From NCBI RefSeq assembly GCF_001687585.2, contig NZ_CP016537.2, forward strand, positions 24,001 through 88,000: a DNA stretch of 64,000 nt, read 5' to 3'. The notes under the pieces were generated by a model that saw only the letters and a program-made list of their open reading frames with translations, was not told the origin of the DNA and made no database searches. Of this stretch, positions 1 through 12,896 are shown in pieces. The DNA is from Planococcus halocryophilus (lineage in GTDB: Bacteria; Bacillota; Bacilli; Bacillales_A; Planococcaceae). Both the position numbers and the translations under genes were made by a program. Numbering within the stretch: position 1 is the stretch's first letter; the number at the start of each line of letters is the position of its first letter.

Positions 1-1
1 A

Positions 2-775
2 ATTGAATTATTTTTGGTTCCCAATTCGATTATTGATGGTGGCATTATTGGTATTTCCTTAATATTGAACTATTTAACCGTTATTCCTTTTGGTGTGTTA
101 ATCGTAGCAATCAATTTACCTTTCCTTTATTTTGGCTATAAGCATATCGGTCGGAACTTTTTCATCTCTTCTATTTTTGCGATTGTGTCGTTAGCGTTAA
201 TTGAAATTCCGATGCATAAAATCGAACCTTTTGTGGAAGATCCACTTCTTGCTACAATATTTGGGGGATTACTTCTTGGTATGGGCGTTGGACTGGTTAT
301 TCGTAACGGCGGGGCACTTGATGGGACCGAGATTCTTGGAATTCTATTGACCAAAAAATTACCGTTCTCAATTGGTGAGTTTGTCATGTTCTTCAATGTA
401 TTTATCTTCGGATGGGCTGCGTTTGTTCTCGGGCTGGAGCAGGCGATGTATTCAGTTTTGACTTATTATATCGCTTCTAAAACCATTGATGTGGTTATAC
501 AAGGTCTTGAGGATACAAAAGCAGTGCTGATTATATCAGAAGAATACGAAGAAATCGGCTCTGCTATTAATGATCGTCTTGGTCGAAGTTTTACTAAGTT
601 ACATGGTCAAGGGGGCTATTTGAATACGCCAAAAGATGTTATTTATGTGGTAGTTACTCGTCTAGAGCTGACAAAACTCAAACAAATTGTTGCAGATGTT
701 GATTCGAAAGCATTTTTAACAATTATGGACACCCAAGAAGTGCATGGTGCGACCTTTAAAAAACCGATTCATTAA
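2..775 (+). CDS. YitT family membrane protein, 5' truncated by window edge
   Basis: Partial gene: the reading frame is open from base 2 and the true start lies upstream of the window. The TTG at base 14 is internal, because the residues before it ([14 protein letters not shown]) continue the family's usual N-terminal stretch. The visible 257 residues hold about five hydrophobic segments (up to about residue 155), including a Gly-rich [11 protein letters not shown] segment. A soluble C-terminal domain of the DUF2179 type follows (about residues 170-250, with [20 protein letters not shown]). YitT proteins are integral membrane proteins of unknown substrate, and no function is assigned here. It is followed by a gap of about 95 bases and then dgk. 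No clear hairpin terminator is visible after it. The family call is secure; the role is unknown. Confidence 0.85.
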   Translation: MELFLVPNSIIDGGIIGISLILNYLTVIPFGVLIVAINLPFLYFGYKHIGRNFFISSIFAIVSLALIEIPMHKIEPFVEDPLLATIFGGLLLGMGVGLVIRNGGALDGTEILGILLTKKLPFSIGEFVMFFNVFIFGWAAFVLGLEQAMYSVLTYYIASKTIDVVIQGLEDTKAVLIISEEYEEIGSAINDRLGRSFTKLHGQGGYLNTPKDVIYVVVTRLELTKLKQIVADVDSKAFLTIMDTQEVHGATFKKPIH

Positions 776-817
776 TAAATCCCTCGATTTTCTACTCTAC
801 TTTTAACGGAATTGGTG

Positions 818-826
818 TGGTAAAAT
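818..826 (+). promoter_or_regulatory. Candidate extended -10 promoter for dgk-dck
   Basis: TGG immediately followed by TAAAAT (821-826) gives an extended -10 element 45 bases before the dgk start codon. The -35 region (TACTTT at 798-803) is poor. It is the only reasonable sigma-A-like site in the gap. Confidence 0.4.
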
Positions 827-870
827 AAATGGCATTGCAATTTACTTGAATCGAAAAAGGAGGACTTCGC

Positions 871-1509
871 ATGCCGGTTCCATTTATCACGGTAGAAGGC
901 CCGATTGGTGTAGGTAAGACTTCGCTAACAAAAGCGCTCGCCGATCAAAATCAATTTCAGCTATTAAAAGAAATTGTTGACGAAAACCCGTTTTTAAATA
1001 AATTCTACGAAGACATAGAAGAGTGGAGCTTCCAGACAGAGATGTTCTTTTTATGCAATCGGTATAAACAGCTGGCAGATATCCAGAAAAAGTTCATTTC
1101 CAATCACGAACCAGTAGTCGCGGATTATCATATCTTTAAAAACCTTATTTTTGCGAAACGTACATTGCCAACAGCTGAATACGCCAAGTATGAAGCCATC
1201 TATAAAATTTTAACAGTGGATATGCCGAAACCAAATATGGTGATTTACTTGCATGCAAGTCTAGATACTTTGATGAAACGCATCAAATTACGTGGACGCG
1301 AGTTTGAACAAATGATTACACCTGAATACATGGAGCAGTTAGCTGCTGACTACCATGAGTTTATCGAACGCTTTGAACGAGAGCATCCGGAAATTCCCGT
1401 TTTACGTTTTAATGGGGATGAAATCGATTTTGTTCAAAACAATGACGACTTGCAACTGATCCTGGACAAAGTGGACGGAACTTTACAGAAGAGGAGTTTG
1501 ACTTTATGA
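871..1509 (+). CDS. dgk: Deoxyguanosine kinase (deoxynucleoside kinase family)
   Basis: 212 residues. It phosphorylates purine deoxynucleosides (mainly deoxyguanosine) to the monophosphate in cytoplasmic deoxynucleotide salvage. The N-terminal P-loop GPIGVGKTS sits at residues 10-18. Other family signatures are EEWSFQTEMFFLCNRYKQ, VADYHIFKN and an arginine-rich lid RIKLRGREFEQ. Length and motif order match B. subtilis Dgk (YaaG), including the EMFFLC segment that separates it from Dck. The ATG is preceded by an AGGAGG ribosome site. It overlaps dck by four bases (ATGA), so the two kinases are translationally coupled. The dgk versus dck assignment rests on remembered B. subtilis sequences. Confidence 0.93.
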   Translation: MPVPFITVEGPIGVGKTSLTKALADQNQFQLLKEIVDENPFLNKFYEDIEEWSFQTEMFFLCNRYKQLADIQKKFISNHEPVVADYHIFKNLIFAKRTLPTAEYAKYEAIYKILTVDMPKPNMVIYLHASLDTLMKRIKLRGREFEQMITPEYMEQLAADYHEFIERFEREHPEIPVLRFNGDEIDFVQNNDDLQLILDKVDGTLQKRSLTL

Positions 1510-2174
1510 ATTTACGTGAAAAATACGGCATTCCACACAATGCGGTAATTACAATAGCTGGTACAGTAGGTGTTGGAAAATCCACCATGACAAAAGCGTT
1601 AGCAGATGCATTGCAGTTCCGTACATCATTTGAAAATGTCGATACCAACCCGTATTTAGATTTGTTTTACGAGGATTTTGAGAAATGGAGCTTCCATTTG
1701 CAAATTTATTTCCTGGCTGAACGGTTTAAAGAACAAAAACGGATGTTTGAATATGGTGGCGGGTTTATCCAAGACCGTTCAATCTATGAAGATACGGGGA
1801 TTTTTGCGAAAATGCATTGGGATAAGGGCACGATGAACAATGTGGATTACGAAACGTACACGAATTTGTTTGAAGCAATGGTCATGACACCTTATTTCCC
1901 GCATCCAGATTTATTGATTTACTTGGAAGGATCGATTGAAGATATCCTTTCTCGCATACAAGAACGTGGACGAGCAATGGAGCAACAGACACCAGTTGAT
2001 TATTGGCTAGAAATGCATCAGCGTTATGAAAGTTGGATCAACTCTTTTAATGGCTGTCCGGTATTGCGTTTAAACATCAATGATTATGATTTAATGAAGA
2101 ACCCAGAGTGTTCGGAACAAATTGTTGAACGCATCGGCGATTTTATGCAACAAACATCTATTCTTCGGAAATAA
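1506..2174 (+). CDS. dck: Deoxyadenosine/deoxycytidine kinase
   Basis: 222 residues. It phosphorylates deoxyadenosine and deoxycytidine in cytoplasmic salvage and is a paralogue of the gene before it. The P-loop GTVGVGKST is at residues 19-27. The segments EKWSFHLQIYFLAERFKEQK and DRSIYEDTGIFAKMH and the lid RIQERGRAMEQQ closely follow B. subtilis Dck (YaaF). The ATG overlaps the dgk stop. The operon ends at a strong hairpin terminator 22 bases downstream. Together the two kinases cover three of the four deoxynucleosides. Confidence 0.94.
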   Translation: MNLREKYGIPHNAVITIAGTVGVGKSTMTKALADALQFRTSFENVDTNPYLDLFYEDFEKWSFHLQIYFLAERFKEQKRMFEYGGGFIQDRSIYEDTGIFAKMHWDKGTMNNVDYETYTNLFEAMVMTPYFPHPDLLIYLEGSIEDILSRIQERGRAMEQQTPVDYWLEMHQRYESWINSFNGCPVLRLNINDYDLMKNPECSEQIVERIGDFMQQTSILRK

Positions 2175-2195
2175 CCAAACCTCCTGAAGGGGTCA

Positions 2196-2240
2196 GACAG
2201 TAGACAACTCGAATAAATCGAGTTTGTCTACTGTCTTTTT
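2196..2240 (+). terminator. Rho-independent terminator of dgk-dck
   Basis: A 17-base-pair stem (2196-2212 with 2218-2235, one bulged T) and an ATAAA loop are followed by a run of T. It lies directly after the dck stop codon. Confidence 0.92.
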
Positions 2241-2343
2241 TGTTGAAGATTAATCGCTATGGTCGCTTTGGCTACACTTTGATTTTTGGAGTTTTTCTCA
2301 AAGGGGTAACTATTTCCCGGGAAATATAAAAAAGGACATAAAA

Positions 2344-2371
2344 AAACCGGAAGGCATGAGCCTTCCGGTTT
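2344..2371 (-). terminator. Terminator of the minus-strand tRNA-Ser
   Basis: The inverted repeat AACCGGAAGGC / GCCTTCCGGTT (2345-2355, 2360-2370) has an ATGA loop. On the minus strand it is followed by a T run (plus-strand A run at 2340-2346), which places it just past the 3' end of tRNA-Ser. Confidence 0.85.
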
Positions 2372-2406
2372 GCTATATCGAAGTTATATATAAGTTAAAT
2401 TAAAAA

Positions 2407-2499
2407 TGGAGGAGGAAGAGGGATTCGAACCCCCGCGGGATTTGACTCCCCTGTCGGTTTTCAAGACCGATCCCTTCAGCCAAACTTGGGTATTCCTCC
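2407..2499 (-). tRNA. tRNA-Ser (UGA)
   Basis: The minus strand folds as a class II tRNA with a long variable arm: acceptor GGAGGAA paired with TTCCTCC, an anticodon stem around CTTGAAA giving anticodon UGA, and a T-loop GGTTCGAATCC. The 3' CCA is encoded (2407-2409). The discriminator base reads U at 2410; serine tRNAs usually carry G73. It lies between dck and the SRP RNA gene. B. subtilis also has a serine tRNA beside its SRP RNA gene. Confidence 0.95.
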
Positions 2500-2742
2500 G
2501 TGTAAGACAAGAATTAATTTATCATGGATGAATAATAACTGTCAACAGTTTTTCAAGTTTTTTTAAACTTTTTTCGAAAAACCTTGTTTAGCGTAGAAAA
2601 TGATAAGTAAGAAAGCGAATCCTAACTTTTTTAAATTGGTCGAACTAAGCTTTATACTCAACAGAGAAAATCGAAATTCGAATAACAAGTTGATTTGAAC
2701 TGTAGTTGATAAAAAAAATTCTCGTTAAATGAAGGTTACGGA

Positions 2743-2771
2743 TTGATTTTTCTTAGAATAATTCGTATACT
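2743..2771 (+). promoter_or_regulatory. Sigma-A promoter of the SRP RNA gene
   Basis: TTGATT (2743-2748) and TATACT (2766-2771) are separated by exactly 17 bases. The predicted transcription start near 2778 coincides with the first base of the SRP RNA stem at 2779. Confidence 0.88.
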
Positions 2772-2778
2772 AGTAAAT

Positions 2779-3046
2779 GCCGTGCTAGGTGGGAAGATAG
2801 CGGTGTCCTGTAACCTGCAATCCGCTTTAGCGGGACTGAATTCCTTTCTGAGGCTGTTTGTATGTAAGGTCTGCCTCTTGCACGTAGTGTTGACATCTGG
2901 GTCCTGCGCAATGGAATCCCATGAACCATGTCAGGTCCGGAAGGAAGCAGCATTAAGTGGAACATTCCATGTGCCGCGGGATCGCCTAGATCGAGCCAGC
3001 GACAAGGGTAACGCTTATGTACAGCAGTCGAAGAAAGGTGCACGGC
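2779..3046 (+). ncRNA. ffs: Signal recognition particle RNA (long Bacillus type, with Alu domain)
   Basis: About 268 nt. The ends pair as GCCGTGC (2779-2785) with GCACGGC (3040-3046). The S-domain apex GGTCCGGAAGGAAGCAGC, which binds Ffh, lies near 2935-2952. The 5' part (GCTAGGTGGG and following) forms the Alu-type domain found in Bacillales 6S-L/scRNA and not in E. coli 4.5S RNA. It has its own consensus promoter and a terminator 16 bases downstream. The open frame that runs through it into dnaX is not coding sequence. Confidence 0.96.
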
Positions 3047-3062
3047 AAAAATTCGTAATTTC

Positions 3063-3099
3063 AAACCTGTCCGCTCTCGTAGCGGACAGGTTTTTTTAT
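3063..3099 (+). terminator. Terminator of the SRP RNA gene
   Basis: AAACCTGTCCGCT (3063-3075) pairs with AGCGGACAGGTTT (3081-3093) and is followed by a T-rich tail. It separates SRP RNA transcription from dnaX. Confidence 0.93.
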
Positions 3100-3161
3100 T
3101 TTCCGAGTCGTAGAATCGTCAAGCGAATCGTAGGGAATCGTTCAGAAAAACCTGTGTTTTA

Positions 3162-3170
3162 TGGTATAAT
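3162..3170 (+). promoter_or_regulatory. Extended -10 promoter of dnaX
   Basis: TGGTATAAT carries a consensus TATAAT at 3165-3170 with an upstream TG. A weak TTCAGA (3141-3146) lies 18 bases further upstream. It sits 40 bases before the TTG start of dnaX. Confidence 0.75.
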
Positions 3171-3210
3171 GACAGGACGAAAAACAGATTCTTCAAAAGG
3201 AGAGAACAAG

Positions 3211-4944
3211 TTGGCGTATCAAGCTTTTTACCGCGTTTACAGACCGCAGTCCTTTTCTGAAATGACTGGTCAGATGCATGTCAAACAAACCCTTCAAAAT
3301 GCTCTCCTTTACAATAAGACAACACATGCTTATTTGTTCTCAGGACCAAGAGGGACAGGGAAAACCAGTGCCGCTAAAATATTCGCAAAAGCGTTAAACT
3401 GCGAGCAAGCTCCAACGGCGGAACCTTGTAATGAATGTACTTCTTGCAAAAGCATAAACGAAGGATCCAATACCGACGTGATTGAATTCGATGCGGCTTC
3501 CAATTCTCGTGTAGAAGAGATGCGGGAAATCATTGAAAAAGTTCGGTTTTCACCGGCCAATTCACGTTTTAAAATTTATATTATCGATGAAGTGCATATG
3601 TTATCAAACAGTGCCTTTAACGCGTTGTTGAAAACTTTAGAAGAACCACCAGAGCACGTAGTATTTATATTAGCCACAACCGAGCCTCACAAACTGCCAT
3701 TGACGATTATTTCTCGTTGCCAGCGCTTTGATTTTAAATCTCATACGCAAGTGGACATTGTTTCCCGTATGGTAGAAGTGTTAACAGATGCGGAGATTCC
3801 TTATAACGAACAAGTGCTAAAAATTATCGCGCAAGCTGCAGCAGGTGGAATGCGTGATGCATTGAGTTTATTGGACCAAGTGGTCTCGTTTAGCGGAGAT
3901 GAAATGACGGTTGAAGACGCATTACTCGTGACGGGTTCTGTGAGTCAAGATGTCTTTTATGGTATCGCAGAAGCGTTACTTGCTAAAGATATCGGACAAG
4001 CATTGACGTTATTGGAACAATTGGTGCGAGACGGCAAAGACCCTGTGCGATTGGTTGAAGACTTTATTACTTTCTTCCGTGATTTATTGTTGATTCAAAC
4101 AGCGCCTGATCTCCACGACATGTTAGAATTGGCAGCACACGAACCACGATTTGAAGAATTAGCCAATCGATTCGAGCCGTCAACGCTTTATAACTGGATT
4201 GATATTTTATCTAAAACTCAGCAAGAAATGCGTTTTTCAAACCATACCAAAATCTACATGGAAACAGCTTTGCTGAAAATGGCACAAGCAGACGTTCCGA
4301 CACAAAGCGAGGCTTCTGCTGTATCACCTGAACTAGAAGCGAAAGTGATTCAGTTGGAAAATTTGGTGCGTGAATTACAGCAACAAGTGAAAAGTGGAGC
4401 AGGAAATGGTGCACAAGCAGCGCCGACTGAACAGAAAAAACGTCAACGCGTGCAAAGTGGCTTTAAAATACCAACTGGACGCATTCAAGATGTCTTGAGG
4501 AATGCAACAAAAGCAGATATTCAAGCAATTAAAACCAATTGGGCTACTGTGATGAATCAATTGCAGCGGTCGCATTCGGCTTTATTGAATGACGCGGAGC
4601 CAGTAGCGGCATCGGCGGATGCATTTGTGTTAAAATTCAAGTATGATATTCATTGCCAGATGGCTTCTGAAAACCAAACCTTTGCAGCGACATTCAGTCA
4701 ATTGCTGGAGCAGTATGCAGGCAAAGCGTATACACCGGTTTTCGTACCAGACGCCAGTTGGCTGAAAATCCGCGAAGAATTTATTAAACAGAGCGGGTTA
4801 AAGTCAGGCACTGAAGAAAAACAGTCAGAGTCTGAAGAAGAAAATCCGTTTTCGGGTGATGGGGCAGTAGCGGAAGAAGATCCGTTTATCTCAGAAGCCG
4901 AGCGTCTTTTTGGAAAAGACTTTGTCGAAGTTCATGACGATTAA
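3211..4944 (+). CDS. dnaX: DNA polymerase III subunit gamma/tau (clamp loader ATPase)
   Basis: 577 residues from a TTG start. DnaX loads the sliding clamp and ties the clamp loader to the polymerase. The N terminus MAYQAFYRVYRPQSF is the family's. The Walker A GPRGTGKTS is at residues 45-53, zinc-binding cysteines are at 64, 73, 76 and 79, Walker B IIDEVHML is near 125, and SRCQRFDF follows. The C-terminal third is an acidic, variable tau-type tail. The TTG is chosen because AAAGGAGAGAAC precedes it and the family's conserved start follows it. The frame stays open back to 2743, but that extension runs through the SRP RNA gene, its terminator and the dnaX promoter. ebfC and recR follow, as in most Firmicutes. 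Confidence 0.96.
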   Translation: MAYQAFYRVYRPQSFSEMTGQMHVKQTLQNALLYNKTTHAYLFSGPRGTGKTSAAKIFAKALNCEQAPTAEPCNECTSCKSINEGSNTDVIEFDAASNSRVEEMREIIEKVRFSPANSRFKIYIIDEVHMLSNSAFNALLKTLEEPPEHVVFILATTEPHKLPLTIISRCQRFDFKSHTQVDIVSRMVEVLTDAEIPYNEQVLKIIAQAAAGGMRDALSLLDQVVSFSGDEMTVEDALLVTGSVSQDVFYGIAEALLAKDIGQALTLLEQLVRDGKDPVRLVEDFITFFRDLLLIQTAPDLHDMLELAAHEPRFEELANRFEPSTLYNWIDILSKTQQEMRFSNHTKIYMETALLKMAQADVPTQSEASAVSPELEAKVIQLENLVRELQQQVKSGAGNGAQAAPTEQKKRQRVQSGFKIPTGRIQDVLRNATKADIQAIKTNWATVMNQLQRSHSALLNDAEPVAASADAFVLKFKYDIHCQMASENQTFAATFSQLLEQYAGKAYTPVFVPDASWLKIREEFIKQSGLKSGTEEKQSESEEENPFSGDGAVAEEDPFISEAERLFGKDFVEVHDD

Positions 4945-4971
4945 AATGAAAATTCTAAGGAGGAACTAATT

Positions 4972-5292
4972 ATGCGCGGTGGAGGAAATATGCAAGGCAT
5001 GATGAAACAAATGCAAAAAATGCAAAAAGAGATGGCAGTGGCTCAAGAAGAACTTGGTACATTGAAGTTTGAAGGATCAGCAGGCGGCGGTATGGTCAAA
5101 GTTACTGTATCTGGTCATAAAGAAGTATTGGATATCGTTCTTGATCCAACAGTAGTAGACCCAGAAGATGTTGAAATGTTACAGGACCTTTTAGTTGTTG
5201 CGACAAACGAAGCGTTTAAAAAAGCGGATGAACATGCGAATTCCACAATGGGGAAATTCACGAAGGGCTTAAATCTCCCGGGCATGTTCTAG
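4972..5292 (+). CDS. ebfC: YbaB/EbfC family nucleoid-associated protein
   Basis: 106 residues. A small DNA-binding protein that coats the nucleoid; its exact role in Firmicutes is unsettled. The N terminus is methionine- and glycine-rich ([20 protein letters not shown]), followed by an amphipathic helix. The core contains [18 protein letters not shown] and [19 protein letters not shown], and the protein ends KGLNLPGMF, matching B. subtilis YaaK (107 residues). AAGGAGGAACTAATT precedes the ATG. The gene sits between dnaX and recR, a conserved trio associated with replication and repair. The recR ribosome site overlaps the end of this gene. Confidence 0.94.
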   Translation: MRGGGNMQGMMKQMQKMQKEMAVAQEELGTLKFEGSAGGGMVKVTVSGHKEVLDIVLDPTVVDPEDVEMLQDLLVVATNEAFKKADEHANSTMGKFTKGLNLPGMF

Positions 5293-5304
5293 GAGGTAAA
5301 CTAG

Positions 5305-5901
5305 ATGCATTATCCAGAACCCATTTCGAAATTAATGGAGAGTTTTATGAAATTGCCAGGAATCGGGCCGAAAACAGCGGCTCGTCTGGCGTTTTTTGTT
5401 CTTGGCATGAAAGAAGATACTGTGCTTGATTTTGCGAAAGCGTTGGTCGATGCAAAACGGAATTTAAGCTTTTGCTCGGTTTGTGGCCATATTACCGATG
5501 TGGATCCTTGTCATATTTGTCAAGATCAACAACGCGACCGCACGACGATTTGCGTAGTGCAAGATCCGAAAGACGTCATTGCGATGGAAAAAATGCGTGA
5601 TTACAAAGGTTTGTATCATGTTCTGCAAGGCGCGATTTCTCCAATGGATGGAATTGGTCCTGAAGACATCAATGTGCCATCTTTACTGAAACGTCTTCAA
5701 GATGAAGAGGTAGAAGAGTTAATCTTAGCTACCAACCCGACGATTGAAGGAGAAGCGACAGCGATGTACATTTCTCGTCTCGTAAGACCGTCCGGAATCA
5801 AAACAACTCGAATTGCACACGGACTTCCAGTAGGCGGAGATTTAGAGTATGCCGATGAAGTAACGTTGTCAAAAGCATTAGAAGGTCGGCGAGAACTTTA
5901 A
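5305..5901 (+). CDS. recR: Recombination mediator RecR
   Basis: 198 residues, the usual length. RecR acts with RecO and RecF to load RecA on gapped DNA. In order it has a helix-hairpin-helix ([14 protein letters not shown]), a four-cysteine zinc finger ([16 protein letters not shown]) and a Toprim domain ([13 protein letters not shown] to [16 protein letters not shown]), ending in the [16 protein letters not shown] segment. AGGAGGTAAACTAG precedes the ATG. In B. subtilis yaaL and bofA come next; here neither is present and the rrn operon follows. Confidence 0.97.
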   Translation: MHYPEPISKLMESFMKLPGIGPKTAARLAFFVLGMKEDTVLDFAKALVDAKRNLSFCSVCGHITDVDPCHICQDQQRDRTTICVVQDPKDVIAMEKMRDYKGLYHVLQGAISPMDGIGPEDINVPSLLKRLQDEEVEELILATNPTIEGEATAMYISRLVRPSGIKTTRIAHGLPVGGDLEYADEVTLSKALEGRREL

Positions 5902-6024
5902 TAGAGGATTAAAAGGTGAAAATAAAGGTTTTGAACTTCTATAAAATTGGAAAATATTCTGACTTATTATGTTTTGGATATAATTGTTAAAGAAATAGAT
6001 TATCCGTTATATAGAAAGAGAGGA

Positions 6025-6079
6025 AAAGAAGTTGGATTAAAACCGCTTTTTCTAAGCGCTTAAAACAACTTCTTTTTTA
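6025..6079 (+). terminator. Probable terminator of dnaX-ebfC-recR
   Basis: AAAGAAGTTG (6025-6034) pairs with CAACTTCTTT (6066-6075) around an inner imperfect hairpin, and a T run follows. The rest of 5902-6150 is AT-rich and has no open frame of note. A TGGATATAAT at 5975-5984 could be an additional -10 element for the rrn operon. Confidence 0.7.
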
Positions 6080-6150
6080 ACTCTTATATAGAAGGAAAAA
6101 AGAATCCGTTAATTAATGTTTTATAAATATAATTTTATTTACCAAAAGTG

Positions 6151-6179
6151 TTGACAGTCTGAAGTATATGCTTTAGTAT
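6151..6179 (+). promoter_or_regulatory. Promoter of the first rrn operon
   Basis: A consensus TTGACA (6151-6156) and TAGTAT (6174-6179) are 17 bases apart. They lie about 200 bases before the mature 16S 5' end, normal for an rrn leader. Confidence 0.9.
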
Positions 6180-6221
6180 CATAGGAGTCGTAAAGAACGA
6201 CACAACAACTTGAAACAAACT

Positions 6222-6253
6222 GAACCTTGAAAACTGAACAGCAAAACGTCAAC
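6222..6253 (+). other. 16S precursor processing stem, 5' arm (3' arm at 7969-7999)
   Basis: The leader segment starting GAACCTTGAAAACTGAAC is complementary, with a few mismatches, to the segment after 16S ending TTTTGAAGGTTC. The long duplex enclosing 16S is the expected RNase III processing stem. The CTTGAAAACTG part resembles the boxA-like antitermination element of Bacillus rrn leaders. Confidence 0.8.
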
Positions 6254-6377
6254 AAAACGCAACGGTCGCGCAAAACGGCCCGCGCAAAACTTACTGATCA
6301 ACGCAAGTAGATCAAAGCGAATCGTGCGTCTTCGGACGGCGATACGCCAGCAGTATTGAGCAATCAACACTACTCTA

Positions 6378-11066
<4,689 letters not shown>

Positions 11067-11141
11067 AAACAAAGTACGCGAAGACTTGCACGTTCCAATG
11101 TCGTTTATCCAGTTTTGAGTGAACAAGCACTCAACTAAATA

Positions 11142-11258
11142 GTCCAGTGATGATGGCAAAGAGGCCACACCCGTTCCCATCCCGAACACGGCAGTTAAGC
11201 TCTTTTGCGCTGATGGTAGTTGGGGGTTTCCCCCTGTGAGAGTAAGACGTCGCTGGGC
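11142..11258 (+). rRNA. rrf: 5S ribosomal RNA
   Basis: About 117 nt. The ends pair GTCCAG (11142-11147) with CTGGGC (11253-11258). The interior carries CACACCCGTTCCCATCCCGAA and GTTAAGCTCTTTTGCGC and ends CCCCCTGTGAGAGTAAGACG. It lies 75 bases after 23S. Its precursor would be the substrate of RNase M5, encoded at 27395. Confidence 0.96.
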
Positions 11259-11269
11259 ACTTAAAGAAA

Positions 11270-11299
11270 GTCGTTACCGATTCCGGTAACGGCTTTTTT
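11270..11299 (+). terminator. Terminator of the first rrn operon
   Basis: GTCGTTACCG (11270-11279) pairs with CGGTAACGGC (11283-11292), followed by TTTTTTG, 12 bases after 5S. Confidence 0.93.
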
Positions 11300-11338
11300 G
11301 TGTTTGAAGAAATTAATAAAAAAGAACAGTGCAGTCTT

Positions 11339-11354
11339 GTGGTTTCGAAACCAC
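11339..11354. promoter_or_regulatory. Perfect 16-bp palindrome at the -35 position of the next gene; candidate operator
   Basis: GTGGTTTCGAAACCAC is a gapless perfect palindrome. The next gene has an extended -10 element TGTTATAAT (TATAAT at 11374-11379), which puts the palindrome over its -35 region, where no -35 hexamer is recognisable. A stem without a loop suggests a dimeric protein site more than an RNA hairpin. The regulator is unknown. Confidence 0.5.
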
Positions 11355-11412
11355 GATTTCTACACGGAATTGTTATAATAGAGTCAATTAATCAATGTGA
11401 GGATGAAAGTTT

Positions 11413-12855
11413 ATGACGCAACGACGTCCGATTGTAGATGCTTTAATTCAATTTCAAAAAAAACAGCCGATTTCTTTTCATGTACCGGGACATAAGCACG
11501 GAATCTTGTCGGGGTTACCAAAAGAGATTCAGCCCGCGCTGTCATATGATTTAACGGAATTAACAGGATTGGATGACCTTCATTATCCAGAAGGCGTGAT
11601 TCAAGAAGCCCAGCTTTTATTAGCGGAGGCTTATGGGGCCAAAGAGAGTTTTTTACTAGTCAATGGTTCAACTGTAGGGAATTTAGCGATGATTCATGCG
11701 GCATGTAATGAAGGCGATGTAGTGATTGTTCAACGCAATTCTCATAAGTCGATTTTTCATGCATTAGAGCTTGCCCACGTAAGTCCTGTATATGTCGCGC
11801 CCAGGTGGGATGAATACTCCATGACAGCTGCTGCAGTGTCTCTAACAGCAATTAAAGCGGCAATTGATGCATATCCTGAGGCAAAGGCAGTCGTGCTTAC
11901 CTACCCGAATTATTATGGAGTTGTTTCTGATGAACTTTCTGAAATTATCTCTTTATGCCATGAAAAAGAAATCGCGGTTTTGGTAGATGAAGCACATGGA
12001 GCTCATTTTCAGGCGGGTGCGCCGTTTCCAGTTTCAGCACTAGAGTTAGGAGCTGATGTTGTTGTGCAATCAGCCCATAAAACCTTGCCAGCTATGACTA
12101 TGGGGTCATTTTTACATAGGGGCAGCAATCGTGTGAGTGGGAAAAGGATTCAAAAGTATTTACGAATGTTTCAATCGAGCAGTCCATCGTATTTAATCTT
12201 AGCTTCTTTAGATGATGCACGGGCGTATCTTCAAAGTTATTCGCCACCGGATATTCGGTCGTTTAATGAAAAGCGTGACCGTTTTTTAAGTAGTTTACGG
12301 ATGATTCCACAGTTACTCGTAGTTGAATCAGATGATCCGTTAAAAATTATGTTACGCGTTTCTCACCATAGTGGCAACCAGCTAAAAGAAAAACTAGAGC
12401 AGGTTGGTATTGAAGTAGAATTAGCAGATTCTTTTCAAGTATTGCTGATTTTGCCTTTATTAAAACAGTGGCATGCGTATCCATTTGCAGAAATTCGCAG
12501 TCGTTTAAAAGAAGCGGTAGCTATGCTTGAAAGAGAAGATAGACAAGAAACAACACTGAAGGTTAAAAAGATAGATGATGTGACTGTGCCAGAGTTATCT
12601 TTTGAAGAAATTGATTTAGCCGACCAAGAATGGGTGTCTTACACACAAATTATCGGTCGCATTGCTGCAGGGATGGTAACACCTTATCCACCGGGTATTC
12701 CGTTAATTGTGGCGGGTGAAAAATGGACTTTACTTAAAGTAGAAGAATTAATGAATCATCTTGCAGCAAATGCGCAAATCCAAGGTGACCATCGTTTAGC
12801 GTCTAAGCAATTGCCCGTTCTTATGCAAGACACTCAAGTAGTAAGCAAAGTATAA
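11413..12855 (+). CDS. YaaO-like PLP-dependent Orn/Lys/Arg decarboxylase family protein
   Basis: 480 residues. The fold is that of the aminotransferase-like group III basic amino acid decarboxylases. The N-terminal core carries FHVPGHKHG (about residues 22-30), VNGSTVGNLAMIHAACNEGD, LVDEAHGAHF (cofactor-ring Asp and His) and SAHKTLPAMTMGSFLH, whose Lys should form the Schiff base. The C-terminal domain has IGRIAAGMVTPYPPGIPL. At 480 residues it lacks the wing and extra domains of the long E. coli enzymes and fits the short Bacillus YaaO/SpeA class. The substrate cannot be read from sequence; arginine, lysine or ornithine are all possible. It sits between rrn and tmk as yaaO does in B. subtilis. 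GTGAGGATGAAAG precedes the ATG. Confidence 0.88.
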   Translation: MTQRRPIVDALIQFQKKQPISFHVPGHKHGILSGLPKEIQPALSYDLTELTGLDDLHYPEGVIQEAQLLLAEAYGAKESFLLVNGSTVGNLAMIHAACNEGDVVIVQRNSHKSIFHALELAHVSPVYVAPRWDEYSMTAAAVSLTAIKAAIDAYPEAKAVVLTYPNYYGVVSDELSEIISLCHEKEIAVLVDEAHGAHFQAGAPFPVSALELGADVVVQSAHKTLPAMTMGSFLHRGSNRVSGKRIQKYLRMFQSSSPSYLILASLDDARAYLQSYSPPDIRSFNEKRDRFLSSLRMIPQLLVVESDDPLKIMLRVSHHSGNQLKEKLEQVGIEVELADSFQVLLILPLLKQWHAYPFAEIRSRLKEAVAMLEREDRQETTLKVKKIDDVTVPELSFEEIDLADQEWVSYTQIIGRIAAGMVTPYPPGIPLIVAGEKWTLLKVEELMNHLAANAQIQGDHRLASKQLPVLMQDTQVVSKV

Positions 12856-12896
12856 AAGGGTATACTAAAGCATCAACTAGGATGAGGAGGGTTTTC

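Noticed and set aside
2753..3064. 103-codon minus-strand frame opposite the SRP RNA
   Set aside because: Shadow of a structured RNA gene with promoter and terminator on the plus strand.
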